A stretch of 64,000 nt of DNA from GYS-P2D sp964414425 (GCA_964414425.1 CAYPWL010000013.1:14540-78539); one strand, 5' to 3'. Counted from the first letter of the stretch, positions 27,011 through 37,573 are shown. Made by a program: numbers and translations. The notes: generated by a model not told the origin, from the sequence alone.

Positions 27011-28240
27011 CTATTTAGACATTGCAGAGTATACCATCTGACGAAGCCGATTAGCATAGAAGTCCGTGTATGGCCATGACTGCGTCATTAGTATGGCTAC
27101 TAAGTCCTCTTGTGGATCTACGAAGAAATATGTGTTGAAAGCTCCACCCCAATAATATGCTCCTTCTGAACCACTTAGTTTACTTTGACCTAAGTCAGTA
27201 CGCACTCCAAATCCAAGACCGAATCCATTACCTGGTCTAAAGACCATTTCATCCGTCAGACTCTCTGTCATCAACTCAATAGTTTTAGGGCTCACGATAC
27301 GTGCACCATTGTAGCTGCCCCCATTGAGGAGCATTTTAGAAAATTTCATGTAATCCCCAGCAGAACAGAACAAGCCGTGAGTCCCTCCAAAAACAGTATT
27401 CCCTTGTAGTGGGCTCCATTGAGGCACGGGAGTCAACTCGCCAGCTTCGCTCATCATATGTAAACCAACTACTTGATCTACATGCTGGTCCTTGACATTG
27501 TATCCTGCAGTAGTCATCCCAAGTGGGTCAAATATCACCTCTTGTAGATATTGCTCAGCACTTTTATCAGTTAGGATCTCGATGAGGTAAGCTAACACAT
27601 CTGGAGAAGCACTGTAGTTCCACTGCTCACCTGGTTGACCCATAAGAGGATAAGACAGCAGTGCTTTAACTCTCGATTCAATATTTGGATGACCTGGTTG
27701 TTCTCGCATCTCGGGATACAGTAATGCAGACAACTTTTGATCATATTCATTTGGTCCAAGACCATGAGAGAATCCTGCCGTATGCGATAGTAAGTGCCAG
27801 ATTTCTATAGGTCTTGCCAGATCAACATACTCTACTCCGGTAGGGGCACCATCCTCACCAGTCTGTAGTTGGATTACCTTGAGATTCTCAAACTCCGGTA
27901 TATACTTAGACACGGGGTCTGTCAAGCTAAAATGCCCTTGCTCGTACAAAGTCATGAATGCAATCGAGATAATAGGCTTAGTCATAGACTGGATGTAGAA
28001 CAATTTATCCGAGGTCATAGGGGATTGATCACCTAAGCTATTGTATCCAAATGATTGATCATGTACAAGCTTATCTCCGTGACTGACTAAACTCACCGCT
28101 CCAGCAATTTTACCTTGAGCTATATGATCTTGTAGGAATGTCTCATAATGACTAAAGTCAAATGTTGTCTGTGCATTAAGATTGAGGGTAAAGGCTATCA
28201 ATAAAATGATAGCGAAATTGAATGGTCTGGAAATGTGCAT
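27011..28240 (-). CDS. serine hydrolase, beta-lactamase/class C family
   Basis: This 409-aa exported enzyme has a signal peptide to about residue 23, the catalytic S85-M-T-K88 motif (IQSMTKPI) and the YSA motif in WNYSASPDVLAYL. This is the S-x-x-K and Y-x-x arrangement of class C beta-lactamases, D-aminopeptidases and EstB-type esterases. Peptidase or esterase action is more likely than beta-lactam resistance, but the sequence does not settle it. It is a single minus-strand gene, 30 bp after the FAD/Fe-S gene. Confidence 0.87.
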   Translation of the reverse strand: MHISRPFNFAIILLIAFTLNLNAQTTFDFSHYETFLQDHIAQGKIAGAVSLVSHGDKLVHDQSFGYNSLGDQSPMTSDKLFYIQSMTKPIISIAFMTLYEQGHFSLTDPVSKYIPEFENLKVIQLQTGEDGAPTGVEYVDLARPIEIWHLLSHTAGFSHGLGPNEYDQKLSALLYPEMREQPGHPNIESRVKALLSYPLMGQPGEQWNYSASPDVLAYLIEILTDKSAEQYLQEVIFDPLGMTTAGYNVKDQHVDQVVGLHMMSEAGELTPVPQWSPLQGNTVFGGTHGLFCSAGDYMKFSKMLLNGGSYNGARIVSPKTIELMTESLTDEMVFRPGNGFGLGFGVRTDLGQSKLSGSEGAYYWGGAFNTYFFVDPQEDLVAILMTQSWPYTDFYANRLRQMVYSAMSK

Positions 28241-28270
28241 GATAGAGAGTTTAGTTTATTCTGACCAAAT

Positions 28271-31189
28271 TTAACTCTTGAGCGCTTTAAAAAGCAATTC
28301 AACGGGGTGATAGCCAATAATATCTGCTAAATCCTTAATCTGATGTCTGCACGATGTTCCTGGCGCACAAATGAGATGATCTGGCTCAGCAGATCTTAGT
28401 GCTGGCAGTAGTACCAAATCTGCGACTTGCTTGCTGACTTCAAAATGCTCCTTTTCATAACCAAATGATCCGGCCATACCGCAGCATCCACTGGGTATGA
28501 GCTCAACGTGATGACCATCAGGGATCGATAACATCGTGATGGTATCTGCGATATCACACAAGGCCTTCTGATGGCAATGACCATGGAGCTTTATATGAGC
28601 AGTCTTATCCTCAAACTGCTCAGGCCTAATACGCCCTGCATGATACTCACGAGCGATAAACTCATCAATAGTCAAGGTCCGTGTCTTTAATTGTTGAGCT
28701 TGCGACTGTAAGTGCTCACCGACAATCAATGGATACTCATCTCTAAAGCTCAATATTGCCGACGGCTCTATACCTATCAGTGGGACCTCATCTGATACTA
28801 ATTTACCCAACACTTCCACATTGTGCTCGGCATGTTTTTTAGCCTTATGAAGCATCCCCTTGGAGAATGCGGCTCTGCCACTCTCTTGGTGATCCACAAC
28901 AGACACTTTATAATTGAGTGCTACGAGTAATTGAATTGTTTGGATGCCAATCTGAGTCTCGTTGTAGTTGCTGAACTCATCTACGAATAGGATCACTCGC
29001 CCTATCGCACTTACTGGCGCAACGTAATGCTTCTGATACCACTTACGGACAGAAACACTGTCCATCTTAGGTAATGATCGGGATGGGTGGACTCCAATCA
29101 ACATTTTGGACAAGCTCGAGAAGCTGCCAGACACACCCAAGTTATAAAGCCATGGAGCTATAGAACCGATCTTATTTAAATCATTGATGTGCCCAAATAC
29201 TCGTGACCTTAGCGGACGCCGATGATCCTTATAATACTGATGTTGAAACTCGGCTTTCATCATCGTCATATTAACATTAGAAGGGCACTCTGAGGTACAC
29301 CCTTTGCATGACAAGCAGAGATCAAGCACCTCTTTTATCTCCTCATGATCAAAGACGTTTTCCTTAGTACTCCGAGTCAAGTACTCCCTTAGGATATTAG
29401 CACGTGCTCGAGTAGAATCTCGCTCATTGCGAGTAGCCTGATAGCTGGGACACATCGTACCTCCGGATAGAGGCAGCTTGCGGCAATCCCCCGAGCCATT
29501 GCATTTTTCGACTGCACGCAACATGCCATCTGTCCCCTTAAAATCAAATATCGTTTCGATCTCTCGAGTCTCCTGATCCTCATCATAACGCAGCGACTCG
29601 TTCATCGGATCGGCATCTAATATCTTCCCTCTGTTAAATATGTTATTAGGATCCCAGACTGCCTTAAGCTCTTGATAGAATTGATAAATCTCTTCGCCTA
29701 CCATCATAGGGATAAATGGCGCCCTCACTCTACCATCTCCATGCTCCCCGCTCAGTGAGCCCTTATATTTCTTCACCAGTTCGGCAGTATCTCTGCTGAT
29801 CTCGTAGAACTGTTTGCGATCCTCAGATTTCTTTAAGTCTAAGATCGGTCGCAGGTGAATCTCTCCGGCTCCGGCATGGGCATAGTGCACGGATCGCTGA
29901 CCATAAGTGTCAAGCATCTTGTTGAAGTCTGCGATATACTCTGGCAGATCATCAAGAGCCACAGCTGTATCCTCAATGCATGCAACAGCCTTAGCATCTC
30001 CCTTTATATTAGCCAGTAGGCCTAGTCCTGCAGATCGCAGTTGCCACACTTTACTGGTATTAGCCCCATGAACTATCGGAAAGGCATAGCCCATACTATG
30101 TGACTTGAGATCTGCAATTATCTCTGCGCACTGTCTATGTAGGTCATCTGGCTTATCAGATCTGACATCTAACAATAAGATCGCTTCTGGATCTCCCTCA
30201 ACGAAGAAGCGATTCGCATTCTGAAGATCATTCTCCTTGGTACAATCTAATATGATCTTGTCCATGAGCTCACACGCATAAAGTTGATGCTTCATGGCAA
30301 CTTGAGTAGCGCGGAGACTCTCATCAATAGTAGCACAATGCACTGCGATCACCGCCTGATGAGCGGGTGGCACTACGTCAAGTTGAATCTTAACTTCAGT
30401 AATGAACATTAACGTACCTTCTGATCCACAGATGAGCTTAGCAATATTATATGGTGCCCCCGACTCATTGAAGGCATCTGAAGCTGCCAGCACATCTAAG
30501 GCATAACCTGTATTACGTCTATGTATGGAGGTCTTAGGGTAGTTATCTTCTATAGTCTGTCGGAACGCATCATCCGATAGTGATTGATGTAGATGAACTC
30601 GAATTGCAGCTTCTAAATCGTTGCCTTGAGTGCTATTATTATTCTCAGCACTAAATGTTACGATTGATCCGTCACTTAGCACGCCCTTAACCTCAATGAT
30701 CTTATCACGAGTTGTGCCGTAAACGATGGAGTTAGTACCTGCAGAATTATTACCCACCATGCCCCCTATGGTAGCTCTTGAAGCCGTGGCTGTAATCGGT
30801 CCAAAAAACAATCCAGTATCACTGAGGTGATAATTGAGCTCATTTCGGATAACGCCAGGCTGAACCAGTGCCCATTTGTCCTGAGTATTGATTTCTATGA
30901 TCTTGTTGAGATACTTCGAACAGTCTACAATGATACCTTCTCCTACGGTCTGACCCGCCAATGAAGTACCTGCTGCTCGAGGCACCAAATAAGTTTTATG
31001 TTCATTGGCGAACTTAACAAGCTTAATAATATCACTCTCTGACTTGGGGAAAGCAACGGCTTGGGGTAACGCTCGATACACGGATGCATCAGTAGCATAG
31101 AGCACCTTAATCGTCTCATCATATAACAATTCTCCTTCCAGCTGCTTCGCCAAAAGATCCATTGTAGGTTGGGTTATATCAACATTCAT
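28271..31189 (-). CDS. FAD- and Fe-S-binding D-2-hydroxyacid dehydrogenase-like protein
   Basis: This 972-aa fusion has an N-terminal FAD-binding PCMH domain (about residues 40-270, PRAAGTSLAGQTVGEG), then an FAD-oxidase C domain (about 275-530). A 4Fe-4S ferredoxin pair follows (CNGSGDCRKL near residue 561 and CLSCKGCTSECP near 626). The C-terminal half carries CCG motifs (HGHCHQKALC near 870, SGCCGMAGSFGYE near 903) as in GlpC/LutA-type subunits. The layout matches YdiJ/DLD-like enzymes that oxidise D-lactate or D-2-hydroxyglutarate and pass electrons to quinones. The substrate is not determined. It may form an operon with the serine hydrolase (30-bp gap). Confidence 0.9.
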   Translation of the reverse strand: MNVDITQPTMDLLAKQLEGELLYDETIKVLYATDASVYRALPQAVAFPKSESDIIKLVKFANEHKTYLVPRAAGTSLAGQTVGEGIIVDCSKYLNKIIEINTQDKWALVQPGVIRNELNYHLSDTGLFFGPITATASRATIGGMVGNNSAGTNSIVYGTTRDKIIEVKGVLSDGSIVTFSAENNNSTQGNDLEAAIRVHLHQSLSDDAFRQTIEDNYPKTSIHRRNTGYALDVLAASDAFNESGAPYNIAKLICGSEGTLMFITEVKIQLDVVPPAHQAVIAVHCATIDESLRATQVAMKHQLYACELMDKIILDCTKENDLQNANRFFVEGDPEAILLLDVRSDKPDDLHRQCAEIIADLKSHSMGYAFPIVHGANTSKVWQLRSAGLGLLANIKGDAKAVACIEDTAVALDDLPEYIADFNKMLDTYGQRSVHYAHAGAGEIHLRPILDLKKSEDRKQFYEISRDTAELVKKYKGSLSGEHGDGRVRAPFIPMMVGEEIYQFYQELKAVWDPNNIFNRGKILDADPMNESLRYDEDQETREIETIFDFKGTDGMLRAVEKCNGSGDCRKLPLSGGTMCPSYQATRNERDSTRARANILREYLTRSTKENVFDHEEIKEVLDLCLSCKGCTSECPSNVNMTMMKAEFQHQYYKDHRRPLRSRVFGHINDLNKIGSIAPWLYNLGVSGSFSSLSKMLIGVHPSRSLPKMDSVSVRKWYQKHYVAPVSAIGRVILFVDEFSNYNETQIGIQTIQLLVALNYKVSVVDHQESGRAAFSKGMLHKAKKHAEHNVEVLGKLVSDEVPLIGIEPSAILSFRDEYPLIVGEHLQSQAQQLKTRTLTIDEFIAREYHAGRIRPEQFEDKTAHIKLHGHCHQKALCDIADTITMLSIPDGHHVELIPSGCCGMAGSFGYEKEHFEVSKQVADLVLLPALRSAEPDHLICAPGTSCRHQIKDLADIIGYHPVELLFKALKS

Positions 31190-31285
31190 AAATACTTAAA
31201 TCAACCTCGACTCGAATATCATGCTTAGTGAGTATTTTTTATTGATCTTTGCACAAATAAACCGATTGAGCAAAGGATCGTGTCA

Positions 31286-33127
31286 ATGATAAGAATAATC
31301 TGTGCGACTCTCTTAACGATTGTTAGTTTACAATTTGGCTTAAGCCAGATTGCACAGAATGATTTTACAATCAGTCGCCCGGCTGGATTTTTTGAAGAAC
31401 CGTTTGATCTGAGAGTCATACCCATTTCTGACTCTGCGAGAGTAGTCTATACAGATGACTTAAGTGAACCCCTACGCAGTTCTACGGAGTTCCCCGATAA
31501 ATTAATGATCGAAGAGTCTAAGATTATCAAGATCAAAGTTTACAATGGAAACGATTCTACACAGACGATCAGTTACACCTACTTCAACATAAGTCAGATC
31601 CGTCAAGAGCAAGATCTTACGTCAGTATCAGAGTCAGAACTCAAGGCGGCATTTGAAGCCCTACCCGTAATCGCCGTATCTGGAACCCAAATCGACCCTG
31701 TTGATAAGGAGCGTATAGAAGTGCCTGTGGCAGCCGAGTTCATCTGGAACAATCCAAGCATGCAAAATATCATCATAAATGCGGGACTACAGATATGGGG
31801 TGATAGTCCTACCAATCCGAAAAAGAACTTCCGCTTGGAGTTTAAGAAGAAATACGGCGATAAAAAACTCAATGGTAATATCTTCCATGAGAATAATAGC
31901 TCATATGGTCACACCTATATACCATCCGTGGACTCGTATGATAAGCTCCTATTAAGAGCTGGTTCTCAAGATGGGTTAAATGCAGAATTTAGTAATGAGC
32001 TAACTCCACAATATATCCGCAATAGAGTGATGTATGACTTGAGTCTTGAAGCAGGCATGTTAGCCCCTCATGGTAGATTCGTTCACCTATTTCTCAATGG
32101 ACAATACTGGGGCCATTATCACCTTATGGAGCGTCCTGATGAAAGCTTTTTTGAAGATTATCTTACTGTTGATAAGGATGATATTGAAATTGTGAAAGCC
32201 GGTGAAGTATGGCATAAGGGTAACCAGTCCGACACAGTCTGGTATCAGCTCGACAGCATTGATTTTAGCACATCAAGTATGGATAAGCTTGCAGGCTATA
32301 TAGATCCACAGATGGCTGCTCGTTACCTTGTCTTCATGGGTTATGCCTCTGGATATGACTGGGGTAAATACAAGAATATGGTTGGGTATTATAGCTCTCT
32401 TGGGGAGACTAACGGATATCGATTCATGCTCTATGATGTAGACTACAGCCTGGGCAATGGTGGTAAGTGGCACCCTGAAAAAAGTAGTGATCCAGAGTAT
32501 TTCTTTGCGCCCTTTGATAACAGTGGACCTGTTCCGGCTGAGCTACTCCAAAATGAGAACTTTCTTATTCTATTGCGAGATGAGCTATACAATCTATGTA
32601 TTAAGTCAGATGGCATACTTACTCCTGATCATGTCGAAGAAATGTATAGTAGGAGAGCCGCTGAAGTAGAAGTATCTCTACTCGCAGAACAAGCTCGTTG
32701 GGGTTCCAATCCATATCAAAGTTATGGTTGGCATATCGCTGTAGATAGTTGGGAAGTAAACGAAGAATGGGAAGATGAAAAAAAGCGAATCTTGAACACC
32801 TATATACCTAAGCGGACTAAAGCCCTGATACAACACTTTGAAGAAAAGGGATACAGCAGTCCATTAGCATCAGTTAAGTTTAAAACTAATCAGAGACGTA
32901 AAACGCTAAGCTTAAAAAACCCTAATAAAAGCGGTGAAATTTACTACACCCTTGATGGCAGTGATCCAAGATTATCTGATAACTCTCTCTCGCCCGAAGC
33001 AGTGCGCTATGATGGACCTATCCCGTTGGCAACAGGAACGAATACAGTTTTTGCCAGAGTAATTAGTATCAGTGACGACAAAACCATGTGTTCGGCATCT
33101 TCTCTTGAAACGATCTGGATCAAATAG
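31286..33127 (+). CDS. CotH kinase-like secreted protein
   Basis: This 613-aa protein begins with a signal peptide (MIRIICATLLTIVSLQFGLSQ). ATG 31286 is preferred over GTG 31280, with AAAGGA eight bases upstream. Residues about 140-480 match the CotH family (QIWGDSPTNPKKNFRLEF, FLNGQYWGHYHLMERPDE, LYDVDYSLGNGG), relatives of spore-coat CotH and of proteins acting as atypical kinases. The C-terminus (about 535-605, IYYTLDGSDPRLS) is a chitobiase/CHB_HEX_C-type beta domain. No T9SS domain is seen at the end. Its last 8 bases overlap the end of the porin gene. Confidence 0.85.
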   Translation: MIRIICATLLTIVSLQFGLSQIAQNDFTISRPAGFFEEPFDLRVIPISDSARVVYTDDLSEPLRSSTEFPDKLMIEESKIIKIKVYNGNDSTQTISYTYFNISQIRQEQDLTSVSESELKAAFEALPVIAVSGTQIDPVDKERIEVPVAAEFIWNNPSMQNIIINAGLQIWGDSPTNPKKNFRLEFKKKYGDKKLNGNIFHENNSSYGHTYIPSVDSYDKLLLRAGSQDGLNAEFSNELTPQYIRNRVMYDLSLEAGMLAPHGRFVHLFLNGQYWGHYHLMERPDESFFEDYLTVDKDDIEIVKAGEVWHKGNQSDTVWYQLDSIDFSTSSMDKLAGYIDPQMAARYLVFMGYASGYDWGKYKNMVGYYSSLGETNGYRFMLYDVDYSLGNGGKWHPEKSSDPEYFFAPFDNSGPVPAELLQNENFLILLRDELYNLCIKSDGILTPDHVEEMYSRRAAEVEVSLLAEQARWGSNPYQSYGWHIAVDSWEVNEEWEDEKKRILNTYIPKRTKALIQHFEEKGYSSPLASVKFKTNQRRKTLSLKNPNKSGEIYYTLDGSDPRLSDNSLSPEAVRYDGPIPLATGTNTVFARVISISDDKTMCSASSLETIWIK

Positions 33128-34358
33128 TGAAATGCCAACCCACTATGAAATAACTGGGCCGCATAAAAGTAAAGCCACTCTGCTGAAAGTAATTGTTATT
33201 GATCTGCTCAGATCTAACATCACCACTCGAACCTGACCTCCATGTATACGATAGCGTAAAACGGCTTTTCTTAGTCATGTGATAGTTGAAAGTGGCCTCT
33301 GTGTAGCGATCCTCCCCAGAGAAAGCGCGAACACTATTGGCAAAATCCACTGCACTCTGATCCGTGGTTCCATTGAAAAAGGTGTGACCAAGTGCTAAGC
33401 TGACAAACTTCTCATCTTGTAGAGGGATCATATAGCCCCCACGTATGAATCCAGTACGTGCCGATGTGCTTATGTTATCAAGCGATCGTCCTAACACGGC
33501 CCACTCTCCAGTGATGATAATATGATCCCACTGTAGGAGCCAATCAACAGCAGAAACGTTGTTGCTATCATAGAAATCTGTGCTCCCTTGTACGGCCTGA
33601 GAAAACCCTATCGTTAGACCCCGTCTCTTGACGAATGAAATTTGCTTAGTACCATCCAGATAGCTCTTGCTCTCTGGTTCTCCAAATTGCAAAGTTACTC
33701 GTCCTGAAACGACATGAGAGGCTTGAGTCCCTGCACTATTGGTATTGAAGTCTCCAAACCGAGAATTGAAAACACCGATGTCATAACTAAATGCGAAAGT
33801 GTTTTTCTTAACAGCCTTATATCCACCAATGCTTATACCCGCAGTTCGACCTGGACCATTATTGGTCATCTGTCGGCGGATGTAATTCTGTGACCAAGAC
33901 TTTTCTGAGGATAACACATTGAAAGGTGAGACGATTGACTCTCTACTTAGAGGAATTAAAAAATAACCTACCCTCAAATTCAACAAATCACTTTTGGGAT
34001 CAAGATCATAATCTATGTGTGCATTCCATAGTCTAAAACGAGGCGAGGCGGTATTATTAGGACCTCCTATAGTACCGTCAAGAAAGTCCTTACCAACAAA
34101 ATCACTCGCAGCAATGAATGTAAAATTTAATCGATCCCCATAACTTCCTTTGACTCCTAAACGTGACCGATGTAACTGGAATCCCAATCTACTATCAACT
34201 GCCACCGGAGAACCTGTATCAGGGTCAATAAAGCTTGTCCCTTCAGACAATGTACTCCACAACTGAAATCCCACAACTGGTTTAATCACTAATTCTTGAG
34301 CAGAAACTGAGCCTATAATCAATGAGGCTGCCCATACTATCGCTAATCTCAAAACCAT
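33120..34358 (-). CDS. outer-membrane porin
   Basis: This protein is about 412 aa, with a signal peptide (MVLRLAIVWAASLIIGSVSA) that favours ATG 34358 over one eight codons earlier. The mature protein has repeated amphipathic beta-strands ending in aromatic residues, and its C-terminus FMRPSYFIVGWHFTI ends in an aromatic-rich strand typical of outer-membrane barrels. It resembles phosphate-selective or short-chain porins of the Bacteroidota. Substrate specificity cannot be read. It converges with the CotH gene, with an 8-bp overlap of the 3' ends. Confidence 0.85.
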   Translation of the reverse strand: MVLRLAIVWAASLIIGSVSAQELVIKPVVGFQLWSTLSEGTSFIDPDTGSPVAVDSRLGFQLHRSRLGVKGSYGDRLNFTFIAASDFVGKDFLDGTIGGPNNTASPRFRLWNAHIDYDLDPKSDLLNLRVGYFLIPLSRESIVSPFNVLSSEKSWSQNYIRRQMTNNGPGRTAGISIGGYKAVKKNTFAFSYDIGVFNSRFGDFNTNSAGTQASHVVSGRVTLQFGEPESKSYLDGTKQISFVKRRGLTIGFSQAVQGSTDFYDSNNVSAVDWLLQWDHIIITGEWAVLGRSLDNISTSARTGFIRGGYMIPLQDEKFVSLALGHTFFNGTTDQSAVDFANSVRAFSGEDRYTEATFNYHMTKKSRFTLSYTWRSGSSGDVRSEQINNNYFQQSGFTFMRPSYFIVGWHFTI

Positions 34359-34540
34359 AGAATGAAAATAGCTAAAGATCAAAAACCACGGGTGTGTTAC
34401 TCCCTCTATTTACGAGAGAAATAAATTGAAACCTACTTAAAAGTAGTTATAGTAATTCTAATTCTTCTAATGTTATACCATCAGAAAATGGAAGACTAAC
34501 CAATGGTTGGAGCGTCTGATATGAGCGCTACTTAGGTGTG

Positions 34541-34855
34541 TTAGTTATCAACGAACTCTGTGATAGCTCGCTCGAGTTGCTTAGCGGACATACCGCCAGT
34601 CTGCCTCCACATCACTTTACCCTCCTTGTATATCATAAGGGTTGGTACGCTGCGGATATTAAGCTTATTCGCAAGTTTTTGATTCTTGTCGATATCGATC
34701 TTAATCACCTTAGCTGAATCTCCTACTCGCTGAGATACTTCCTTGATAGCTGGCATCATTGCTTTGCATGGTCCACACCATGTAGCGTAGAAGTCCACAA
34801 GAGTAGGTTTAGAAGATTTTACGATGTCTTTGAAGGTTGCCTTTTTCTTTTTCAT
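34541..34855 (-). CDS. trxA: thioredoxin
   Basis: This 104-aa cytoplasmic thioredoxin has the redox motif W-C27-G-P-C30 (YATWCGPCKAMMP), the cis-proline region RSVPTLMIY and no signal peptide. It reduces protein disulfides. It is a single minus-strand gene with gaps of 158 and 179 bp on either side, which hold no recognisable gene. The downstream gap contains a short CTACTT/AAGTAG inverted repeat. Confidence 0.93.
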   Translation of the reverse strand: MKKKKATFKDIVKSSKPTLVDFYATWCGPCKAMMPAIKEVSQRVGDSAKVIKIDIDKNQKLANKLNIRSVPTLMIYKEGKVMWRQTGGMSAKQLERAITEFVDN

Positions 34856-34993
34856 GTCTGAAGTAACATTTGACTTTCTATTAACATAGACACCACTTTA
34901 TAAGTTTCAATTATATGATATTAGAGAAAATTAGTCACTTGGCGGACTATTGGTTGATAAGAACACCCACCATAAATGAAAAGCACAATTCCC

Positions 34994-35017
34994 TTCAAAG
35001 GGTAGAAACCCCTTGAA
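34994..35017 (-). terminator. possible terminator of the ABC exporter operon
   Basis: TTCAAAGGG (34994-35002) and CCCCTTGAA (35009-35017) form a stem with one bulge, 18 bp after the membrane-fusion gene stop. The following minus-strand sequence is not a clean U-tract, so support is weak. Confidence 0.35.
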
Positions 35018-35034
35018 ATGAAGAAGAGACGATT

Positions 35035-36291
35035 CTATTCTCCCGCAGTTGGATCTAACTGCAACTTGATCTGAGTGGAGGTATCTATACCGCTGGCGAC
35101 CTCTACGTAGAGTCCATCAGAAAGGCCGAGCTCCACTTCATGTCGTTCAAACTCCTGATCTCCGACTACTTTTTCCACATAAGTTATTGAGTCACCTTCA
35201 TAGATGACATCTCGCTCTTGTACTGCTATGACATCATCTTTCTTGTCGATGATGATGTCACCATTGGCGCTATATCCAGCACGTAAGAACACATCATCAC
35301 TATATGGCTTGAGGGCGGCCTTCACTTCGAACTTTACGATTCCTTCCTCTTCTGTTCCTTTGGGTGAGATAAACTCGAGTAATGCATCAAACTTATGCTC
35401 TGGTATAGCACCTACAGTCAGCTCTAACTCCATGCCTTCTTGTAGCTTGCCTACATCTGACTCGTCGACCTTACCCTCAAAGATGAGAGACTTCATATCT
35501 GCAACTACAGCTACGTTAGTTCCTTCATTAAAGTTGTTGCGCTCGATGACCGAGCTACCCTCCTCTACAGGTACATCGAGCACCATACCATCCACTGTTG
35601 ATACAACAACATTATTGACTTGATTAGAGCGATTCGTGCGTCCTTCACGCAAGAGCTGCAGATTATTTTCTGCTGCTTCGAGTTCTTGTTTCCGTATGTC
35701 GAGCTGAGCTTTTACCTGTCCGAGTGTATTAGAAGAAAGTAGTGCTGCATTATCATAGGCATTTTGACGTAAGTCGAGATCTAACTTGAACTGTGTATAG
35801 TCCTGCTCTGATATGATACCATCCTCGAGAAGTTGTCGATTGCGCTGTTCTTCTTTCTTGGCGACCTCAAGGCTCCTGGCTGCCTCTTTTATATCGAGCT
35901 GACCACTATTGACCTCTGATTGTCTACTCAGTTCACGCTCTGCCTCACGTACTCGGATGCGAGCCAGCTCAACATTGGATCGTGCACTATTGATATTGAC
36001 CTCATTAGGGATGAGCTTGATCCGTGCGATCTTTTGGCCTTTGTTGATGATCTGACCAGCCTCGACGTAGAGTTCGTCAATGACACCAGATACCTGAGGT
36101 TTGATATTGACCTCGAGTCTTGGCTTAATAGAGCCTGTGGCAACCGCTTTATTGAGAATGGTGCGAACCTCAGCTTTAGTACTGCTGTACTCTACTGGTC
36201 CACCCCCAGACTGACTATAGAAATAATACGCTAAGCCTATAACTGTCAGGCCTAAAAACCCTAATGCTGCAAATAGACATCCTTTATTCAT
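35035..36291 (-). CDS. HlyD/MacA-type periplasmic membrane-fusion protein
   Basis: This 418-aa protein has an N-terminal membrane anchor (about residues 7-26). A biotinyl-lipoyl-like half-motif (PQVSGVIDELYVEAGQIINKGQ) leads into a long coiled coil (about 75-215), which is followed by the second lipoyl half (VVSTVDGMVLDVPVEEGS) and beta-barrel domains. This is the MacA arrangement, which bridges an inner-membrane ABC exporter to an outer-membrane channel. It is the last gene of the ATPase-permease-permease-MFP operon (30-bp gap). No TolC-type gene is nearby, so a channel must be supplied from elsewhere. Confidence 0.92.
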   Translation of the reverse strand: MNKGCLFAALGFLGLTVIGLAYYFYSQSGGGPVEYSSTKAEVRTILNKAVATGSIKPRLEVNIKPQVSGVIDELYVEAGQIINKGQKIARIKLIPNEVNINSARSNVELARIRVREAERELSRQSEVNSGQLDIKEAARSLEVAKKEEQRNRQLLEDGIISEQDYTQFKLDLDLRQNAYDNAALLSSNTLGQVKAQLDIRKQELEAAENNLQLLREGRTNRSNQVNNVVVSTVDGMVLDVPVEEGSSVIERNNFNEGTNVAVVADMKSLIFEGKVDESDVGKLQEGMELELTVGAIPEHKFDALLEFISPKGTEEEGIVKFEVKAALKPYSDDVFLRAGYSANGDIIIDKKDDVIAVQERDVIYEGDSITYVEKVVGDQEFERHEVELGLSDGLYVEVASGIDTSTQIKLQLDPTAGE

Positions 36292-36321
36292 CTTTCGATT
36301 AATTTTTAGTTTGTAATAGAG

Positions 36322-37572
36322 TTATTCATCTTTTAAGGCTACCACCGGATTAACCTTAGCAGCTTGTAATGCTGGAATAAATCCAGCTATAGTCCCTGCG
36401 ACTACGAGCACGACAAGTGCAAATACACCTACATACCAGTCGATCTCGGGATTGTGAAAATTATCGACATCACCAGCCATGCCCAATGCATAGTTGATCA
36501 CCCATATCATAAAAGTCCCTAAGAGAATACCGAGGTAACCCGACAATGCTGTGATAAAGACTGACTCTGTCAGTATCATACTGATTATTGACCCAGGCGT
36601 AGCACCAAGAGCCTTACGAATACCAATCTCTTTAGTGCGCTCCTTAACGATGATCAGCATGATGTTACTGACGCCGATGATGCCCGCTAACAGGGTACCA
36701 ATCCCAACGAACCATAAGAACACCTTTATGCCGAGAAATAATCCTTGTACTTGTTGGAACTCCTTCTCGAGATTAAATCCGCCGATCCCTTGTGGATCAT
36801 CAGGGTGCACTCGATTGATCTCTCTAAGATGTTTCCTAATCTTGGGTTCCATCTCGGCTACTCGAGTGCCAGGCTTAGCAGAGACAACCATATAGTCTAT
36901 GCGATCACCTGTACCGAATGCACGACTCATCGTAGTTAATGGCACCACGGCCACCTCTGTATCCTCACGTGTCCACTCCTTAACTTGATCGGGGCCAAAT
37001 ACACCAACTACCTTGAAGTCTATACCCTTAATGGTGATATGCTCCCCGATGGCCTCATCCTCTCCAAAAAGCACATCCTTAGTCGTTGTACCTATGACGG
37101 CTACCTTACGAGCCTCGAGTACATCGCCATCATTGATATATCTGCCTTCATGAATTTTAAAAGCTTCGATGATCGGCATATCTGTGAGTTCCCCACGTAC
37201 GGTATAGCTGGCTCCTTCACCCTTGTATTCGACATTAAATGGACCAACCTGATTACGAGGGGCGATGAGGTCGATCTCTGATACTTTTTCTTTTAGATAG
37301 TCTATATCACTCAAATTGAGTTGTACCCTGCGACCTTGAGGTAATCCGTCATGAGCAATAGTCGTTCGTGACGCCCAGACGTACATAATATTCTTAGCAC
37401 GAGCTCCAAAGTCTTTATAGACTCCATTCTCAAGTCCCTTACCCATACCGAGCAGGAAAACCAACATGAATATTCCCCAGAACACGCCCAATGCAGTTAG
37501 AAAACTACGCAGCTTATTCTTCATGATAGTTGCGAATATCTCCTGCCATTTGTCGCTATCAAATATTCCCAT
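36322..37572 (-). CDS. MacB-type ABC transporter permease (second copy)
   Basis: This 416-aa permease has an N-terminal helix (residues about 20-42), a large extracytoplasmic MacB_PCD domain and three C-terminal helices (about 285-400), including the signature MLIIVKERTKEIGIRKALGATPGSI. It is homologous to the preceding permease, sharing its KWQEIF start and the same ERTKEIGIRKALGA segment. ATG 37572 (MGIFDSDKWQEIF) is preferred, leaving a 1-bp gap after the upstream permease stop. The two permeases probably form a heterodimer. Confidence 0.92.
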   Translation of the reverse strand: MGIFDSDKWQEIFATIMKNKLRSFLTALGVFWGIFMLVFLLGMGKGLENGVYKDFGARAKNIMYVWASRTTIAHDGLPQGRRVQLNLSDIDYLKEKVSEIDLIAPRNQVGPFNVEYKGEGASYTVRGELTDMPIIEAFKIHEGRYINDGDVLEARKVAVIGTTTKDVLFGEDEAIGEHITIKGIDFKVVGVFGPDQVKEWTREDTEVAVVPLTTMSRAFGTGDRIDYMVVSAKPGTRVAEMEPKIRKHLREINRVHPDDPQGIGGFNLEKEFQQVQGLFLGIKVFLWFVGIGTLLAGIIGVSNIMLIIVKERTKEIGIRKALGATPGSIISMILTESVFITALSGYLGILLGTFMIWVINYALGMAGDVDNFHNPEIDWYVGVFALVVLVVAGTIAGFIPALQAAKVNPVVALKDE

Positions 37573-37573
37573 A

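Noticed and set aside
27011..28240. Beta-lactam resistance gene
   Set aside because: The S-x-x-K class C fold is shared by many esterases and peptidases; no resistance-specific context or motifs were seen.
36985..37281. 98-aa plus-strand frame opposite the second MacB permease
   Set aside because: Antisense to a conserved permease and without recognisable features; chance.
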